A stretch of 64,000 nucleotides of DNA from Betaproteobacteria bacterium (GCA_016713305.1 JADJPK010000009.1:370334-434333); one strand, 5' to 3'. Shown: positions 52,792-63,952, counted from the stretch's first letter. A program made the numbers and translations. The notes: generated by a model from the letters alone, not told the origin.

Positions 52792-54294
52792 ATGTCCGAC
52801 CTTCTCTGCTCCAGCCCCCAGCCGGTCTATCGTGCCGAGGCCATCCGACGCATCGAGGCAGCCGCCTTTGCGTGCGATCCGCCGCCGCCGCTCATGGAAC
52901 GCGCGGGGACGGCGGCAGGGACCTGGGCACGCGACATTCTCGGCAGTGGGGACCGCGTGCTCGTGCTCGCCGGACCCGGCAACAACGGCGGCGATGCTTT
53001 CGTCGCCGCGCGGCACCTGCGCGAGAACTGGATCGACGTGACGGTCGCGTTCAAGGGAGAAGAGTCGAAGCTGTCCGGCGATGCCGTGGCGGCGCTCGCT
53101 GCATGGCGCCGCGTCGGCGGCACGGAGATCCGCGATCTCCCGCCGATCGGGGGATTCTCGATGGTGATCGACGGTCTGTTCGGCATCGGTCTCGAACGGC
53201 CGCTCACCGGAACGTATGCCAAGTGGGTGGATACGGTGAACGAGGCACGCATCCCGGCCGTCCTCGCGCTGGACGTTCCCAGCGGGCTCCATTCCGACTC
53301 CGGCGCGATTCTCGGGACCTGCATCCGTGCGACCCATACCCTGACGTTCATTGCCCTCAAGCCCGGTCTGCTCACGCTCGACGGTCCCGATCATGCGGGT
53401 CTGCTGCGCACCGATGCGCTGGAACTGGATGTGCCCGCACTGGTCCCCGCAGACGCATGGCTGCTGGACTATCGCTGGATCCGGAGCGCCCTTCCGCCCC
53501 GTCGCAGGAACACGCACAAGGGAACGTACGGCAGCCTGGTGGTGGCGGCAGGGGCAGAAGGAATGATGGGTGCGGCGCTGCTCGCAGGACGCGCCGCGTT
53601 GCTCTGCGGCGCGGGACGGGTCTACGTGGTCCTGCTGTCGCCCGACGCGCTCTCCGTCGATCCGGCACAACCGGAACTCATGCTCCGGCCCGCCTCCGGA
53701 GGCGACCTCTTCGCCGGTGCCTCTGCGCTATGCGTAGGTCCGGGCCTCGGGCAGACCGATGCGGCGGCCACCGTGGTCGAACGCGCGCTCCGGACCCCCT
53801 TGCCGCTCCTGCTGGATGCGGATGCACTCAATCTGATTGCCGCGGATGCGGACCTGGCCCACGCCCTCGCGAACCGGGAGGCGCCCTCCGTGCTCACGCC
53901 TCATCCGGCCGAAGCGGCCCGCCTGCTGTCACTCTCCACGGCCGATGTGCAGAAGGACCGCGTGGCATCGGCTCGCGAGATCGCCCGCCGGTTGCGGGCC
54001 TGGGTGGTGCTGAAGGGCGCCGGAAGCGTTTGCGCCGCCCCCGACGGGCGGTGGTTCCTGAACGACACCGGCAATCCCGGCATGGCCGTGGCGGGCATGG
54101 GGGACGTGTTGTCAGGCGTCGTCTCGTCCCTCCTTGCCCAGGGCCGGGACGTCGAGGACGCGTTGCTGGGCGGCGTCCGGCTGCATGGCTTGGCGGGCGA
54201 TTACACCGTGCAGCATCTCGGGGGACAGGTCGGCATCACGGCAGGCGAAGTCGCCCTCGCGTGCCGGACGGTCGCGAACCGGATCTGCCGCTGA
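52792..54294 (+). CDS. nnr: Bifunctional NAD(P)HX epimerase/dehydratase
   Basis: Repairs hydrated NAD(P)H. 500 residues. The N-terminal YjeF epimerase domain has LVLAGPGNNGGDAFVAARHL and ALDVPSGLHSDSG; the C-terminal ADP-dependent dehydratase has RRRNTHKGTYGSLVVAAGAE, VGPGLGQTDA, LTPHPAEAARLL and NDTGNPGMAVAGMGDVLSGV. ATG at 52792 is chosen over one at 52741. Divergent from purL. Confidence 0.95.
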   Translation: MSDLLCSSPQPVYRAEAIRRIEAAAFACDPPPPLMERAGTAAGTWARDILGSGDRVLVLAGPGNNGGDAFVAARHLRENWIDVTVAFKGEESKLSGDAVAALAAWRRVGGTEIRDLPPIGGFSMVIDGLFGIGLERPLTGTYAKWVDTVNEARIPAVLALDVPSGLHSDSGAILGTCIRATHTLTFIALKPGLLTLDGPDHAGLLRTDALELDVPALVPADAWLLDYRWIRSALPPRRRNTHKGTYGSLVVAAGAEGMMGAALLAGRAALLCGAGRVYVVLLSPDALSVDPAQPELMLRPASGGDLFAGASALCVGPGLGQTDAAATVVERALRTPLPLLLDADALNLIAADADLAHALANREAPSVLTPHPAEAARLLSLSTADVQKDRVASAREIARRLRAWVVLKGAGSVCAAPDGRWFLNDTGNPGMAVAGMGDVLSGVVSSLLAQGRDVEDALLGGVRLHGLAGDYTVQHLGGQVGITAGEVALACRTVANRICR

Positions 54295-54617
54295 GCCAGG
54301 CATCCCCCTGGCGACGAGAGTTTGCTGCATCGCGCCATCCCCACCTCTTTCAAGGTCCGCATTCCCTGCCGAAAAGTGATTCGTGCAGGTTTCCCGCGCT
54401 TTTGAGTACGGCAAATCGGCCACTATTGTTTCCCAATCCACCAAAGTTAATTTCCGAAATGCACCAATATCCCCGCGATGAATGGGAACCTCGCCGCCAT
54501 TGATTCCCCGCAGGAACAAGTGAAGTTCATGGAATCAGTCTAAATGTTGCGTCGCAAAAGACGTACATTGCATCCATGGGATCGACGTTGGGGTCCCGTC
54601 ACTGAACGGAGGTTTCC
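54295..54617. other. Intergenic region, AT-richer than surroundings
   Basis: About 320 bases between nnr and the small peptide gene. The stretch 54370-54560 has clearly more A/T than the flanks. It contains the palindrome TTGCGTCGCAA at 54547-54557 and a GCCAGG/CCTGGC hairpin just after the nnr stop. No gene and no convincing promoter hexamer pair was found. Confidence 0.45.
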
Positions 54618-54755
54618 ATGAATGCTCGCAATCTCACTGCTTGGCTCCTGAGCGCCTGGGTCGTCGTCCTGGCTTCCGGTGCAGCCATCTCCGCGGAGGA
54701 CAACGGCGAGGTCGTGGTTCCCGCGATCGACGAAGTGGAGATCTGGGCTCCTTGA
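54618..54755 (+). CDS. Small exported peptide, 45 residues
   Basis: ATG at 54618 is preceded by ACGGAGG at 54606-54612 with ideal spacing. The product has a full Sec signal (positive NARN, hydrophobic LTAWLLSAWVVVLAS, AISA cleavage site) and a predicted mature part of only about 19 residues, acidic and Val/Ile-rich, ending DEVEIWAP. I do not recognise a family. A strong terminator follows at 54876-54905, so it seems an independent transcript, flanked by nnr and ettA in the same direction. The length is too short for most automated gene finders. Confidence 0.6.
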   Translation: MNARNLTAWLLSAWVVVLASGAAISAEDNGEVVVPAIDEVEIWAP

Positions 54756-54875
54756 GTTTTCCTGGTCCGGCGCTGCCGGACCGAAGGCGGAAGCCGCGCA
54801 GCGGCGCTCCGTCGTGCAGGTGTCTGAAAACGAACCGGCGCTTACTCCTCCCTCCCGTTCCGGTTCGTCATTTTC

Positions 54876-54905
54876 CGCGGCGACGATTGTCGCCGCGTTT
54901 CTTTT
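54876..54905 (+). terminator. Intrinsic terminator before ettA
   Basis: CGCGGCGAC, loop GATT, GTCGCCGCG, then TTTCTTTTT: a perfect nine-base stem with a T-rich tail, 120 bases after the small peptide gene. A second weaker hairpin (GAACCGG/CCGGTTC) lies just upstream. Confidence 0.9.
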
Positions 54906-55015
54906 TCCGGGGTAAGCTCGCGGCCTTCCGCGTTTCCGGCGTGCGGCGGCACCGGATCTCTCCGGTCTGACGGCGCGTCTCCCGGCGCTTTCCTTCCTCA
55001 TTCGTTTCACAGGCC

Positions 55016-56680
55016 ATGGCCCAATACGTCTACACGATGAACCGCGTGGGCAAGATCGTTCCGCCCAAGCGACAGATCCTCAAGGATATTTCCCTTTCAT
55101 TCTTTCCCGGCGCCAAGATCGGCGTGCTCGGACTGAACGGAGCCGGCAAGTCGACGCTCCTGCGAATCATGGCCGGCGTCGACACCGAGATCGAAGGCGA
55201 AGCCGTGCCCATGCCGGGCATCAAGATCGGTTACCTGCCGCAGGAACCCAGGCTCGATCCTTCGCACACTGTCCGGCAGGAAGTCGAGGCGGGGCTGGGC
55301 GAGGTGATGGTCGCCAAGCAGAAGCTCGACGAGATCTACGCCGCCTACGCCGAGCCGGAGGCCGACTTCGACAAGCTGGCGGCCGAGCAGGCGAAGTACG
55401 AGGCGATTCTCTCGACGGCAGGCAGCGATACCGAACACCAGCTCGAGATCGCCGCCGATTCGCTACGGCTGCCGCCCTGGGACGCCCAGATCGGCAATCT
55501 GTCCGGCGGCGAGAAGCGCCGCGTGGCGCTGTGCCAGTTGCTGCTCTCGAAGCCGGACATGCTGCTGCTGGACGAACCGACCAACCACCTCGACGCAGAG
55601 AGCGTCGAGTGGCTCGAACAATTCCTGCAGCGCTTTCCGGGAACGGTGGTGGGCGTCACTCACGACCGCTACTTCCTCGACAACGCCTGCGAGTGGATTC
55701 TGGAACTGGACCGGGGCCACGGCATTCCGTGGAAGGGCAACTACAGCTCGTGGCTCGAGCAGAAGGAAGCGCGGCTCGAACAGGAAGCCCGGAGCGAAGC
55801 CGCCCGCATCAAGGCCATGAAGCAGGAACTGGAGTGGGTCCGGCAGAACCCCAAGGGCCGGCAGGCCAAGAGCAAGGCGCGGATCGCGAGATTCGAGGAG
55901 CTGTCGTCGTTCGAACACCAGAAGCGCAACGAGACGCAGGAGATCTTCATTCCCGTCGCGGAACGCCTCGGCGATCAGGTCATCGAGTTCAAGGGCGTCA
56001 GCAAGGGATACGGCGACCGCCTGCTCATCGACAACCTGAGCTTCTCCATTCCCCCCGGTGCGATCGTCGGCATCATCGGCCCCAACGGGGCCGGCAAGTC
56101 GACGCTGTTCCGCATGATCATGGGGAAGGAACAACCGGACAGTGGCGAGGTGGTGATCGGTCGGACCGCACAGCTCGCCTTCGTGGACCAGTCGCGCGAC
56201 GCGCTGGACGGGACCAAGTCGGTCTGGGAAGAGATCTCGGGCGGCCGGGACATCATCACGGTAGGCAAGTTCGAGATGCCTTCCCGCGCCTACATCGGCC
56301 GTTTCAACTTCAAGGGCTCCGACCAGCAGAAGAACGTGGGCCAGCTCTCGGGCGGCGAGCGCGGCCGGCTGCATCTGGCCAAGACGCTGCTTCGCGGCGG
56401 CAACGTGCTGCTGCTCGACGAGCCATCCAACGACCTCGACGTGGAAACGCTGCGGGCCCTGGAAGAAGCGCTGCTCGAATTCGCCGGCAGCGTGCTGGTC
56501 ATCTCCCATGACCGCTGGTTCCTCGACCGCATCGCCACTCACATCCTCGCGGCCGAGGGCGATTCGCAGTGGGTGTTCTTCAACGGCAACTACCAGGAAT
56601 ACGAGGCCGACAAGCGCAAGCGCCTGGGCGAGGAAGGCGCCAAGCCCAAGCGGTTCCGGTACAAGCCGCTGAAGGGATAG
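55016..56680 (+). CDS. ettA: Energy-dependent translational throttle protein EttA
   Basis: ABC-F ATPase that binds the ribosomal E site and gates the first peptide bond according to ATP/ADP ratio. 554 residues, two nucleotide-binding domains: Walker A GLNGAGKST and GPNGAGKST, signatures NLSGGEKRRVALCQLLL and QLSGGERGRLHLAKTLL, Walker B MLLLDEPTNHLD and VLLLDEPSNDLD. The arm and inter-domain linker (KEARLEQEARSEAARIKAMK) are present. Start MAQYVYTMNRVGKIVPPKR is typical for EttA. Confidence 0.97.
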   Translation: MAQYVYTMNRVGKIVPPKRQILKDISLSFFPGAKIGVLGLNGAGKSTLLRIMAGVDTEIEGEAVPMPGIKIGYLPQEPRLDPSHTVRQEVEAGLGEVMVAKQKLDEIYAAYAEPEADFDKLAAEQAKYEAILSTAGSDTEHQLEIAADSLRLPPWDAQIGNLSGGEKRRVALCQLLLSKPDMLLLDEPTNHLDAESVEWLEQFLQRFPGTVVGVTHDRYFLDNACEWILELDRGHGIPWKGNYSSWLEQKEARLEQEARSEAARIKAMKQELEWVRQNPKGRQAKSKARIARFEELSSFEHQKRNETQEIFIPVAERLGDQVIEFKGVSKGYGDRLLIDNLSFSIPPGAIVGIIGPNGAGKSTLFRMIMGKEQPDSGEVVIGRTAQLAFVDQSRDALDGTKSVWEEISGGRDIITVGKFEMPSRAYIGRFNFKGSDQQKNVGQLSGGERGRLHLAKTLLRGGNVLLLDEPSNDLDVETLRALEEALLEFAGSVLVISHDRWFLDRIATHILAAEGDSQWVFFNGNYQEYEADKRKRLGEEGAKPKRFRYKPLKG

Positions 56681-56687
56681 CGAGAGA

Positions 56688-56710
56688 AGGCCCGGTGCAG
56701 CTCCGGGCCT
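56688..56710 (+). terminator. Hairpin after ettA
   Basis: AGGCCCGG and CCGGGCCT form an eight-base stem eight bases after the ettA stop, without a U-tract. Probable weak or Rho-assisted terminator. Confidence 0.35.
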
Positions 56711-56767
56711 GCCGAGGTCCGGGCCTGCGGCGTTCCCCGCTGCGCGACGGCTGGGGAAAACGAACGC

Positions 56768-57159
56768 TCAGTGGCGGGCCGGCCGGCAGTCGATGCCAAG
56801 CCTGGCGGCCAGAGCGGCAAGACTACGATCTGTGGTCCAGAGACTTGCCTCGGGCGTGCGAAGCGTCAAGGCAAGCAGAGCAATGTCGACCGCCCCGCAC
56901 CCGCTGTCCATCAAGCTCCCCCGCTCGATCAACATCAGCGTCTCTTCCAGGCTCGCGGATACCGACTGCCGCAGAGTGCGAAGGTCGCGTAGCGTGCGGT
57001 CGCGCGGGATGGCGGTGTCCCGCATGCGATCTCCAGGATGATCAGCGGGTGGCATAGCACGTCGTCGGCCCCGCGAAGTTCCGTCAATGCGGTATCGGCC
57101 GACCGGAAATGCGCGATCCAGATGGACGTGTCCACGAGCACGCGGCTCAAGGGCTGCAC
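56768..57159 (-). CDS. vapC: VapC-type PIN-domain toxin, frameshifted
   Basis: Mg-dependent RNase toxin, about 130 residues over the shift. The first part has the PIN opening VLVDTSIWIAHFRSADTALT (Asp10) and LIILEIACGTPPSR; the rest, in another frame, has RDRTLRDLRTLRQSVSASLE, DSGCGAVDIALLALT and LWTTDRSLAALAARLGI with the remaining acidic residues. The break lies in the CG-repeat at 57001-57006. The start is GTG at 57159, overlapping the antitoxin stop. Whether the gene is truly dead or a base is misread cannot be told here. Confidence 0.72.
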
Positions 57160-57343
57160 TCCTCGGCCGGCCGCCGTCGCGATATGGCCTTCATGTCCGG
57201 CGCCTTCCCACCCAATGCGGCGAGACGCCGGGCAGACTCGCGAACGGGCACTTCACCGCCCGGCGAGTGTCGTCGCGGGTTCCCGCGGGTCGGGGGGGCG
57301 AGGCCGCTCATAGAGCTCATCGTCGGGTGACTGTCGTTCTCAT
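57147..57343 (-). CDS. vapB: VapB-type antitoxin, disrupted in the N-terminal half
   Basis: The C-terminal part ESARRLAALGGKAPDMKAIS, followed by RRRPAEECSP, is typical of VapB antitoxins. The N-terminus is recoverable only by crossing frames: MRTTVT from ATG 57343, then DDELYER in another frame, with a C7/G7 run at 57293-57299 nearby. At least two indels are needed. The stop overlaps the vapC start, as usual for these pairs. Confidence 0.5.
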
Positions 57344-57632
57344 GGTCGGGACACGCCTTCGTCATCAGTATTGATGCCCGACATCAGCCAGCCGCTGCGT
57401 GCTCGCTTCCTCGGATCCCCCGGCGGAAGCGGAACGGGTCTTCGGGGTGCTGGCCAGCATGGCGCCCGAAGATTTCCGTGGCGCCGCGGACCTGCTTTCT
57501 GCACCATTGGGTCGACACACGCCGGAGCGGCGATGAAGAGGCGGATGGCTTCCATGGGAATCGACGTGCCATCCGGGCAAGCCCTCTCGTCGCTTGGCCG
57601 GTAACGCATTCGACATCGTTGAAGGAAACTGG

Positions 57633-58336
57633 ATGATTGCTCTGGATCTGAAGGACAAGGCGATCATGGTGACGGGCGGCTTCGGCAGCCTCGGAACCAG
57701 TGTCGGCCGGACGCTGGTCGCCGCGGGCGCGCAAGTCGCGCTCATCGACAGGGCCCATGCCTCCCGCGCCCCGAAAGACGTCGACGGCGCGTTCGCGCTG
57801 GGGATGTGGATCTCGCTTCCACCTCCGCGGCGGACGACGCCGTGGCTCGTGTTGCGGCACGGTTCGGCCGCATCGACGCCCTCGTCAACGTGGCAGGCGG
57901 CTTTCGCTGGGAGACGGTGGCGGACGGCAGCGTCGACACGTGGGATCTGCTGTACCGGACCAACGTGCAGACCGCGGTGAACGCCTCGCAGGCCGTCCTG
58001 CCCCATCTGCTCGCCGCCTCCGGTGGAAGCATCGTGAACATCGGCGCCCTGGCCTCGACCAAGGCGGCGACGGGGATGGGCGCCTATGCGGCGTCCAAGG
58101 CAGGCGTGGCGAAGCTGACGGAAGCGATGGCGGAAGAGTTCAAGGGCCGCGGCATCACGGTGAACGCCGTGCTGCCGTCCATCATCGACACGGCGGCGAA
58201 CCGCAGCGACATGCCGGATGCCGATTTCTCCCGATGGGTGAAGGCGGAGCAGATCGCGGAGCTGATCGTGTTTCTCGTCTCAGACCGCGCACGCGCCATC
58301 ACCGGAGCGCTGATCCCGATCGCCGGCGGCATGTAG
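57633..58336 (+). CDS. Short-chain dehydrogenase/reductase, frameshifted
   Basis: NAD(P)-dependent SDR of about 235 residues when corrected. The start MIALDLKDKAIMVTGGFGSL contains the glycine-rich TGGFGSLG cofactor loop; after a shift near 57800-57803 (a G run) the rest follows: VDLASTSAADDAVARVAARF, NVAGGFRW, the Ser in ALASTKAATG, and the catalytic YAASK (GAYAASKAG), ending PIAGGM. ATG at 57633 has GAAGG before it. The substrate is unknown. Confidence 0.85.
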
Positions 58337-58537
58337 ATCATCCGTCCTTCCCCTTCCGCCCACCGGTGGAGCGTCGAGACGGTGACGCGGGCGCATCGCT
58401 CACGGGACCGGTGCAACCGGACAGCCTCCGGCTGCGCGTGACGGTCTTCCCGGCAGTCGGCCGGCCGCCCAACTTCCTGGCCTGACTCCTCCCGCGAGAC
58501 CGTATCCTGCGTGCCTTCGATGCCGGACGGAAGCGAC

Positions 58538-59476
58538 CTACTGCGCGGCCGCCGCTTCCTCTGGCTTCCTGGGTTCTCCGTCCACACCGCCCAGGGTTTC
58601 GAGAAGGTCGCTGAGGAAACGGCCCAGCATCGCCGTCATCAGCGTGAAGTCGGACTGGAACTGCTCCTCGGCGGAGTCGGCATCGCTCTCGGTGTCGCCA
58701 CGTGTGATGTCGAGAAACTGCACACGGCGCACCTCGAGCTTGTCCGTGAGGACGAAGGAGACGCGGTCTTCCCAGGTGAGTGCCAGCTGGATCGGCACCT
58801 TGCCGTCGCGGGTGATGTGATTGCGGATCTCGTCGGTGTCCACCAGCGAGTGATGCGAATATCGGACCGTGGACTTTTCCTCCAGCGGAGACTGCAGAAC
58901 GCACTCGCGGTCGATGGAGAAACCCGCCGGCCCCTCGCGCTCCACCAGCCACTCGGTCATGGCGGATGCCGGCGAACGCGCCGCCTTCACTGGTTCGAAC
59001 GCCAGCGCCTCCGAGCTCTTGTGCAGCCATTCGGTCACCTCGTCCGCGCGCTTGGACGTGGGCGCATCGATCACCAGCCAGCCGCCCACGGGATCGATCC
59101 AGCAGAACGTCGTGCGATAACGGCTGAATGCGCGGGGCAGAAGCTCGTCCGTGACCTGATCCTTGAGATCGCGGATGCGCTTGCGGCTCGGCTTGAAGCC
59201 CGAGCGAGCCTCGAGATCCGCCGCACGCTGCTGCACTTCCTGCCGGACCACCGACGCCGGCAGCAGCTTCTGCTCCGTGCCCAGGGCGGCGAGCCAATGC
59301 TGGTTCAGCGTGTACAGCAGGCGATCATCTCCGCGCGGCGGTATCCAGCCGCGGGATTCGGGCATGAGCGCCGAGCACGCCTGGAACACGTACGGAGACA
59401 TCTGTTCCTGAAAGGCCTCGGCCGTGGCGTCCTGGCCGGCCGTGAGACGGAAAAGCTGCAGATTGCGGAAGAACAT
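58538..59476 (-). CDS. rdgC: Recombination-associated protein RdgC
   Basis: Ring-shaped DNA-binding protein that limits RecA, 312 residues. Opens MFFRNLQLFRLTAGQDATAE; contains TFCWIDPVGGWLVIDAPTSK and SIDRECVLQSPLEEKSTVRY. ATG at 59476 gives the standard start; 14 more residues upstream are not conserved. A 95-base gap separates it from prfC. Confidence 0.94.
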   Translation of the reverse strand: MFFRNLQLFRLTAGQDATAEAFQEQMSPYVFQACSALMPESRGWIPPRGDDRLLYTLNQHWLAALGTEQKLLPASVVRQEVQQRAADLEARSGFKPSRKRIRDLKDQVTDELLPRAFSRYRTTFCWIDPVGGWLVIDAPTSKRADEVTEWLHKSSEALAFEPVKAARSPASAMTEWLVEREGPAGFSIDRECVLQSPLEEKSTVRYSHHSLVDTDEIRNHITRDGKVPIQLALTWEDRVSFVLTDKLEVRRVQFLDITRGDTESDADSAEEQFQSDFTLMTAMLGRFLSDLLETLGGVDGEPRKPEEAAAAQ

Positions 59477-59571
59477 GAAGGTCGAAGGAATGAAGGGTTC
59501 GGATTCGCGGACGTTCAAGCCCGCGGGAGAAAGGGCGAAGCCGGCCTACCGGCCGGCGACCTCCCCGGGCT

Positions 59572-61197
<1,626 letters not shown>

Positions 61198-61384
61198 GGA
61201 GGATCCCGGAGGCTGCGGCGGCGAGGGCTGCCGCGTGCGGAACGGCACGGATCGAAGACGGCGCGTACCGGTTGATGCAAAGACCCGATTCTACGTTTTG
61301 CCCCTCTCCCCCGCCAGCACCCGGTCGGTGTCCATCGCTCGCTTCCGGCCGCGACGCAATCCGCTTGAGCCGTCGGCGCCGTCG

Positions 61385-62730
61385 TCAGGCCAGACCCGCG
61401 CCCGCAAGTACCGCTTGCGTCTCCGCGGCGGCATGCCGGATGGCGCCGGCAGGATCCAGGCATGTCTCGATGTCCTGCCCGCCCACCTCTGCCAGCCGAG
61501 GATCGTCCCGGATCACAGCCGAGAGGAGCGATCCCAGGGGGACCTTGCGGGAGAGCGCTTCCGTGCTCAGACGGCCTGCCAGGGCGGCCGCCTCGGAATG
61601 TCCCAGGTGTCCGGCCAGCAATGCCGTCACCCGGTCGGCCATGACCGTGCCCTGCAGCGCATCGAGATTGGACCGGCACCTGGCCGCATCGAAGCGAAGG
61701 CCTTCCAGCAGCGTGGCCGTCGCCTCCAGCGCCGTGCAGACACGTCCATACAGTTCCGGCACCTGCGCCATGTCGTTCTGCCAGGCACCGAGCGAGCGTT
61801 CGTGTTCCTGGATCATCGATCCCAGAAGATCCGCCACGCGCCCGGGCACCCCCTGCACGGCGGCGAGAATGCGCATGGACAGGACGGGATTGCGCTTCTG
61901 GGGCATAGCCGTCGATCCGCCCCTGCCCTCGGCGGCGGGCTCGATCGCCTCACCGATTTCTGCCTGACAGAGGAGCGAGATGTCCCGGGCGATCTTGCCC
62001 GCCGATCCGGCAAGGATTCCGGCATCGGCCGCGAGACCGCACCAGCGTTCCCTGCTGGTGTGCCATGCGTGGCCCGGATCGGCCAGCCCCAGCCGCCGGG
62101 CAAGGTCCCGCCGCACCTCCGGGGCCGGCATTTCCCAGCGCCGCCAGATCGCCAACGGCGCCGCCCAGGGAGACGGCAAGACCTTCCCGCGAGGAACGGT
62201 CCAGGCGTTCGAGCGAACGCTGCAGCGACGCGGCCCAGCGGGCCGCCTTTCAGGCCAGCCGTCATCACGCCGGCCGGCTGGAGCAGCGTCCGGGCTGTCA
62301 TCCCGTCGACTGCATGAGCGCGGGCCAGCGAGACCGCCGCATCGATCGCCGCTGTCGCATGTCCACGGATTCGATCCACCGCGTCGCGCGTGCAGAGGAC
62401 CAGCGCCGTGTCGAGCAGGTCCTGGCTCGTCGCCCCGAGATGGAGGTGGCGGGCGGCATCCCCGTCATGTGCCTCGACGCGGCCACGCAGCCACTTCACG
62501 AACGGAATGGCGAGCGAGCCGGCGTGGGCGGCGTCCCGGACCATCGCGTCCGGATCGGGCCGTTCGAGCGCCGCGATGCGTGCGATCGTTTCGGCGCTCG
62601 AAGGGGGAACCAGACCGGCCGCCACCTGTGCCCGCGCGAGCTCCCGCTCGAAAGCCAGCATCGCGCCGATCGCAGCACGGTCGCCGAACAAGTCGGCGAT
62701 GTCCAGCGATACCAGCGTTCGTCCGAACAT
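61385..62730 (-). CDS. pcaB: 3-carboxy-cis,cis-muconate cycloisomerase, two frameshifts
   Basis: Fumarase/aspartase-superfamily enzyme of protocatechuate degradation, about 447 residues when corrected. The N-terminal part runs MFGRTLVSLDIADLFGDRAA to LLQPAGVMTAGLK with the HLGATSQDLLDTALVL motif. A shift at 62246-62247 and another in the C/G run at 62121-62124 place the middle (ARWAASLQRSLERLDRSSRE, LAVSLGGAVGDLAALGNAG) and the rest (PEVRRDLARRLGLADPGHAW) in different frames. The superfamily signature GSTAMPQKRNPVLSM is intact near residue 285. Follows pcaG by four bases. Confidence 0.93.
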
Positions 62731-62734
62731 GGAT

Positions 62735-63244
62735 TCAGAACTCGAAGAAGACGGTTTCGTGGGTTCCCTGGAGGACGATGTCCCACTCGTACGTGTCCGC
62801 GGACGGGCCGGCAGCGCGCGCAACCAGCGTTCGTGCACGTTCCGTCGGCACCTCGCGAGGCACGTCGGCGGTATCGGGACCGGAGACCGGCACGTACACC
62901 CGGGTATGCAAGCCGCGGAGCAATCCGCGCGCAAACACCGTCACCGAGGCGAACGTGGCGGTCTTGCCGGGACGCATCACCCAGAACTCGAACCGTCCGG
63001 CACGGCGGGTATCCGCGCGCTGGAATCCGGGCAGGCGTGCCCCGGGCCAGGCGGCAGCCGCCAGATCCGGCTGCCACACCTCCACGAGGGCATCGGGCAC
63101 CGGAGCTCCTTCCGCATCCAGGACCCGGCCCGTGATGCGCACCACCGGCACACCGAAATCCCTGCGGGAATCCCCGTCCATGGCCCACGACAGGCCGTCG
63201 TAGAAGAACGGGCCGATCGTCTGGGAAGGGGTGAGTTCCGCCAT
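62735..63244 (-). CDS. pcaG: Protocatechuate 3,4-dioxygenase alpha chain
   Basis: Non-iron-binding-partner subunit of the intradiol dioxygenase, 169 residues. Signatures: LTPSQTIGPFFYDGLSWAMD, DALVEVWQPDLAAAAWPGAR and ADTRRAGRFEFWVMRPGKTA. It pairs with the beta chain encoded just upstream. The ring of protocatechuate is cleaved to 3-carboxymuconate, the substrate of PcaB. Confidence 0.95.
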   Translation of the reverse strand: MAELTPSQTIGPFFYDGLSWAMDGDSRRDFGVPVVRITGRVLDAEGAPVPDALVEVWQPDLAAAAWPGARLPGFQRADTRRAGRFEFWVMRPGKTATFASVTVFARGLLRGLHTRVYVPVSGPDTADVPREVPTERARTLVARAAGPSADTYEWDIVLQGTHETVFFEF

Positions 63245-63253
63245 GGCGACCTC

Positions 63254-63952
63254 CTACAGTCCCAGCGGGGTCGCGTCACGCCCCCGCAGGACGATGTCGA
63301 AGCAATACCCCAGCGCGACGTCGGGCACCGTCGACGCCAGTTCGAAGCGGGAGACCAGACGAGTGCGCGCGCCTTCGGGCACGCTGTTGTAGATCGGATC
63401 GAATGCCAGCAGCGGATCGCCGGGGAAGTACATCTGCGTGATGAGGCGCTGGGCGTACGCGTTGCCGAACAGCGAGAAGTGGATGTGCGCGGGCCGCCAC
63501 GCGTTGGGATGATTGCGCCACGGGTAGGCGCCGGGCTTGATGGTGACGAAGCGGTACGCCCCGGTGTCGTCCGTGAGCGTCTTCCCTCTGCCGACGAAGT
63601 GCGGGTCGAGCGGCGCGTCGTGCTGATCGTTTCGGTGCGAGTACCGGCCCGCCGCGTTGCACTGCCAGATTTCCACGAGCGAGTTGCGCACGGGCCGTCC
63701 GTCCTCGTCCAGCACCCGGCCCGTCACGACGATCCGCTCGCCCAGCGGCGATCCCGTGGACTGACGGGTGAGATCGGCGTCCGTCGGGGCGATCAGTTCC
63801 GCCGGTGGTTCAAGCACGGACAATTCCGCAGCGCCCTGTTCCAGCCGGACCGGTGCCCGGCGGGGCGAACGGGCAGGCGTGCTGCGGTAATCCGGAGAAA
63901 GAAGCTCCGGGTGCGTACCGGGGGCTTCCCGTCTCAGCGGTGACGTCTGCAC
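63254..63952 (-). CDS. pcaH: Protocatechuate 3,4-dioxygenase beta chain
   Basis: Iron(III)-binding subunit, 232 residues. The iron ligands are Tyr in AAGRYSHRNDQHD, Tyr in PGAYPWRNHPNAWRPAHIHF and the two His of that AHIHF segment. GTG at 63952 is chosen since AAGGAGGAG lies 7 bases before it; an ATG at 63985 precedes that site. It is the upstream gene of pcaHGB; anything earlier in the operon lies beyond the window. Confidence 0.95.
   Translation of the reverse strand: MQTSPLRREAPGTHPELLSPDYRSTPARSPRRAPVRLEQGAAELSVLEPPAELIAPTDADLTRQSTGSPLGERIVVTGRVLDEDGRPVRNSLVEIWQCNAAGRYSHRNDQHDAPLDPHFVGRGKTLTDDTGAYRFVTIKPGAYPWRNHPNAWRPAHIHFSLFGNAYAQRLITQMYFPGDPLLAFDPIYNSVPEGARTRLVSRFELASTVPDVALGYCFDIVLRGRDATPLGL

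Noticed and set aside
49745..53041. A 1098-codon open frame antisense to purL
   Set aside because: Shadow frame of an intact conserved gene with third-position GC bias; composition is not protein-like.
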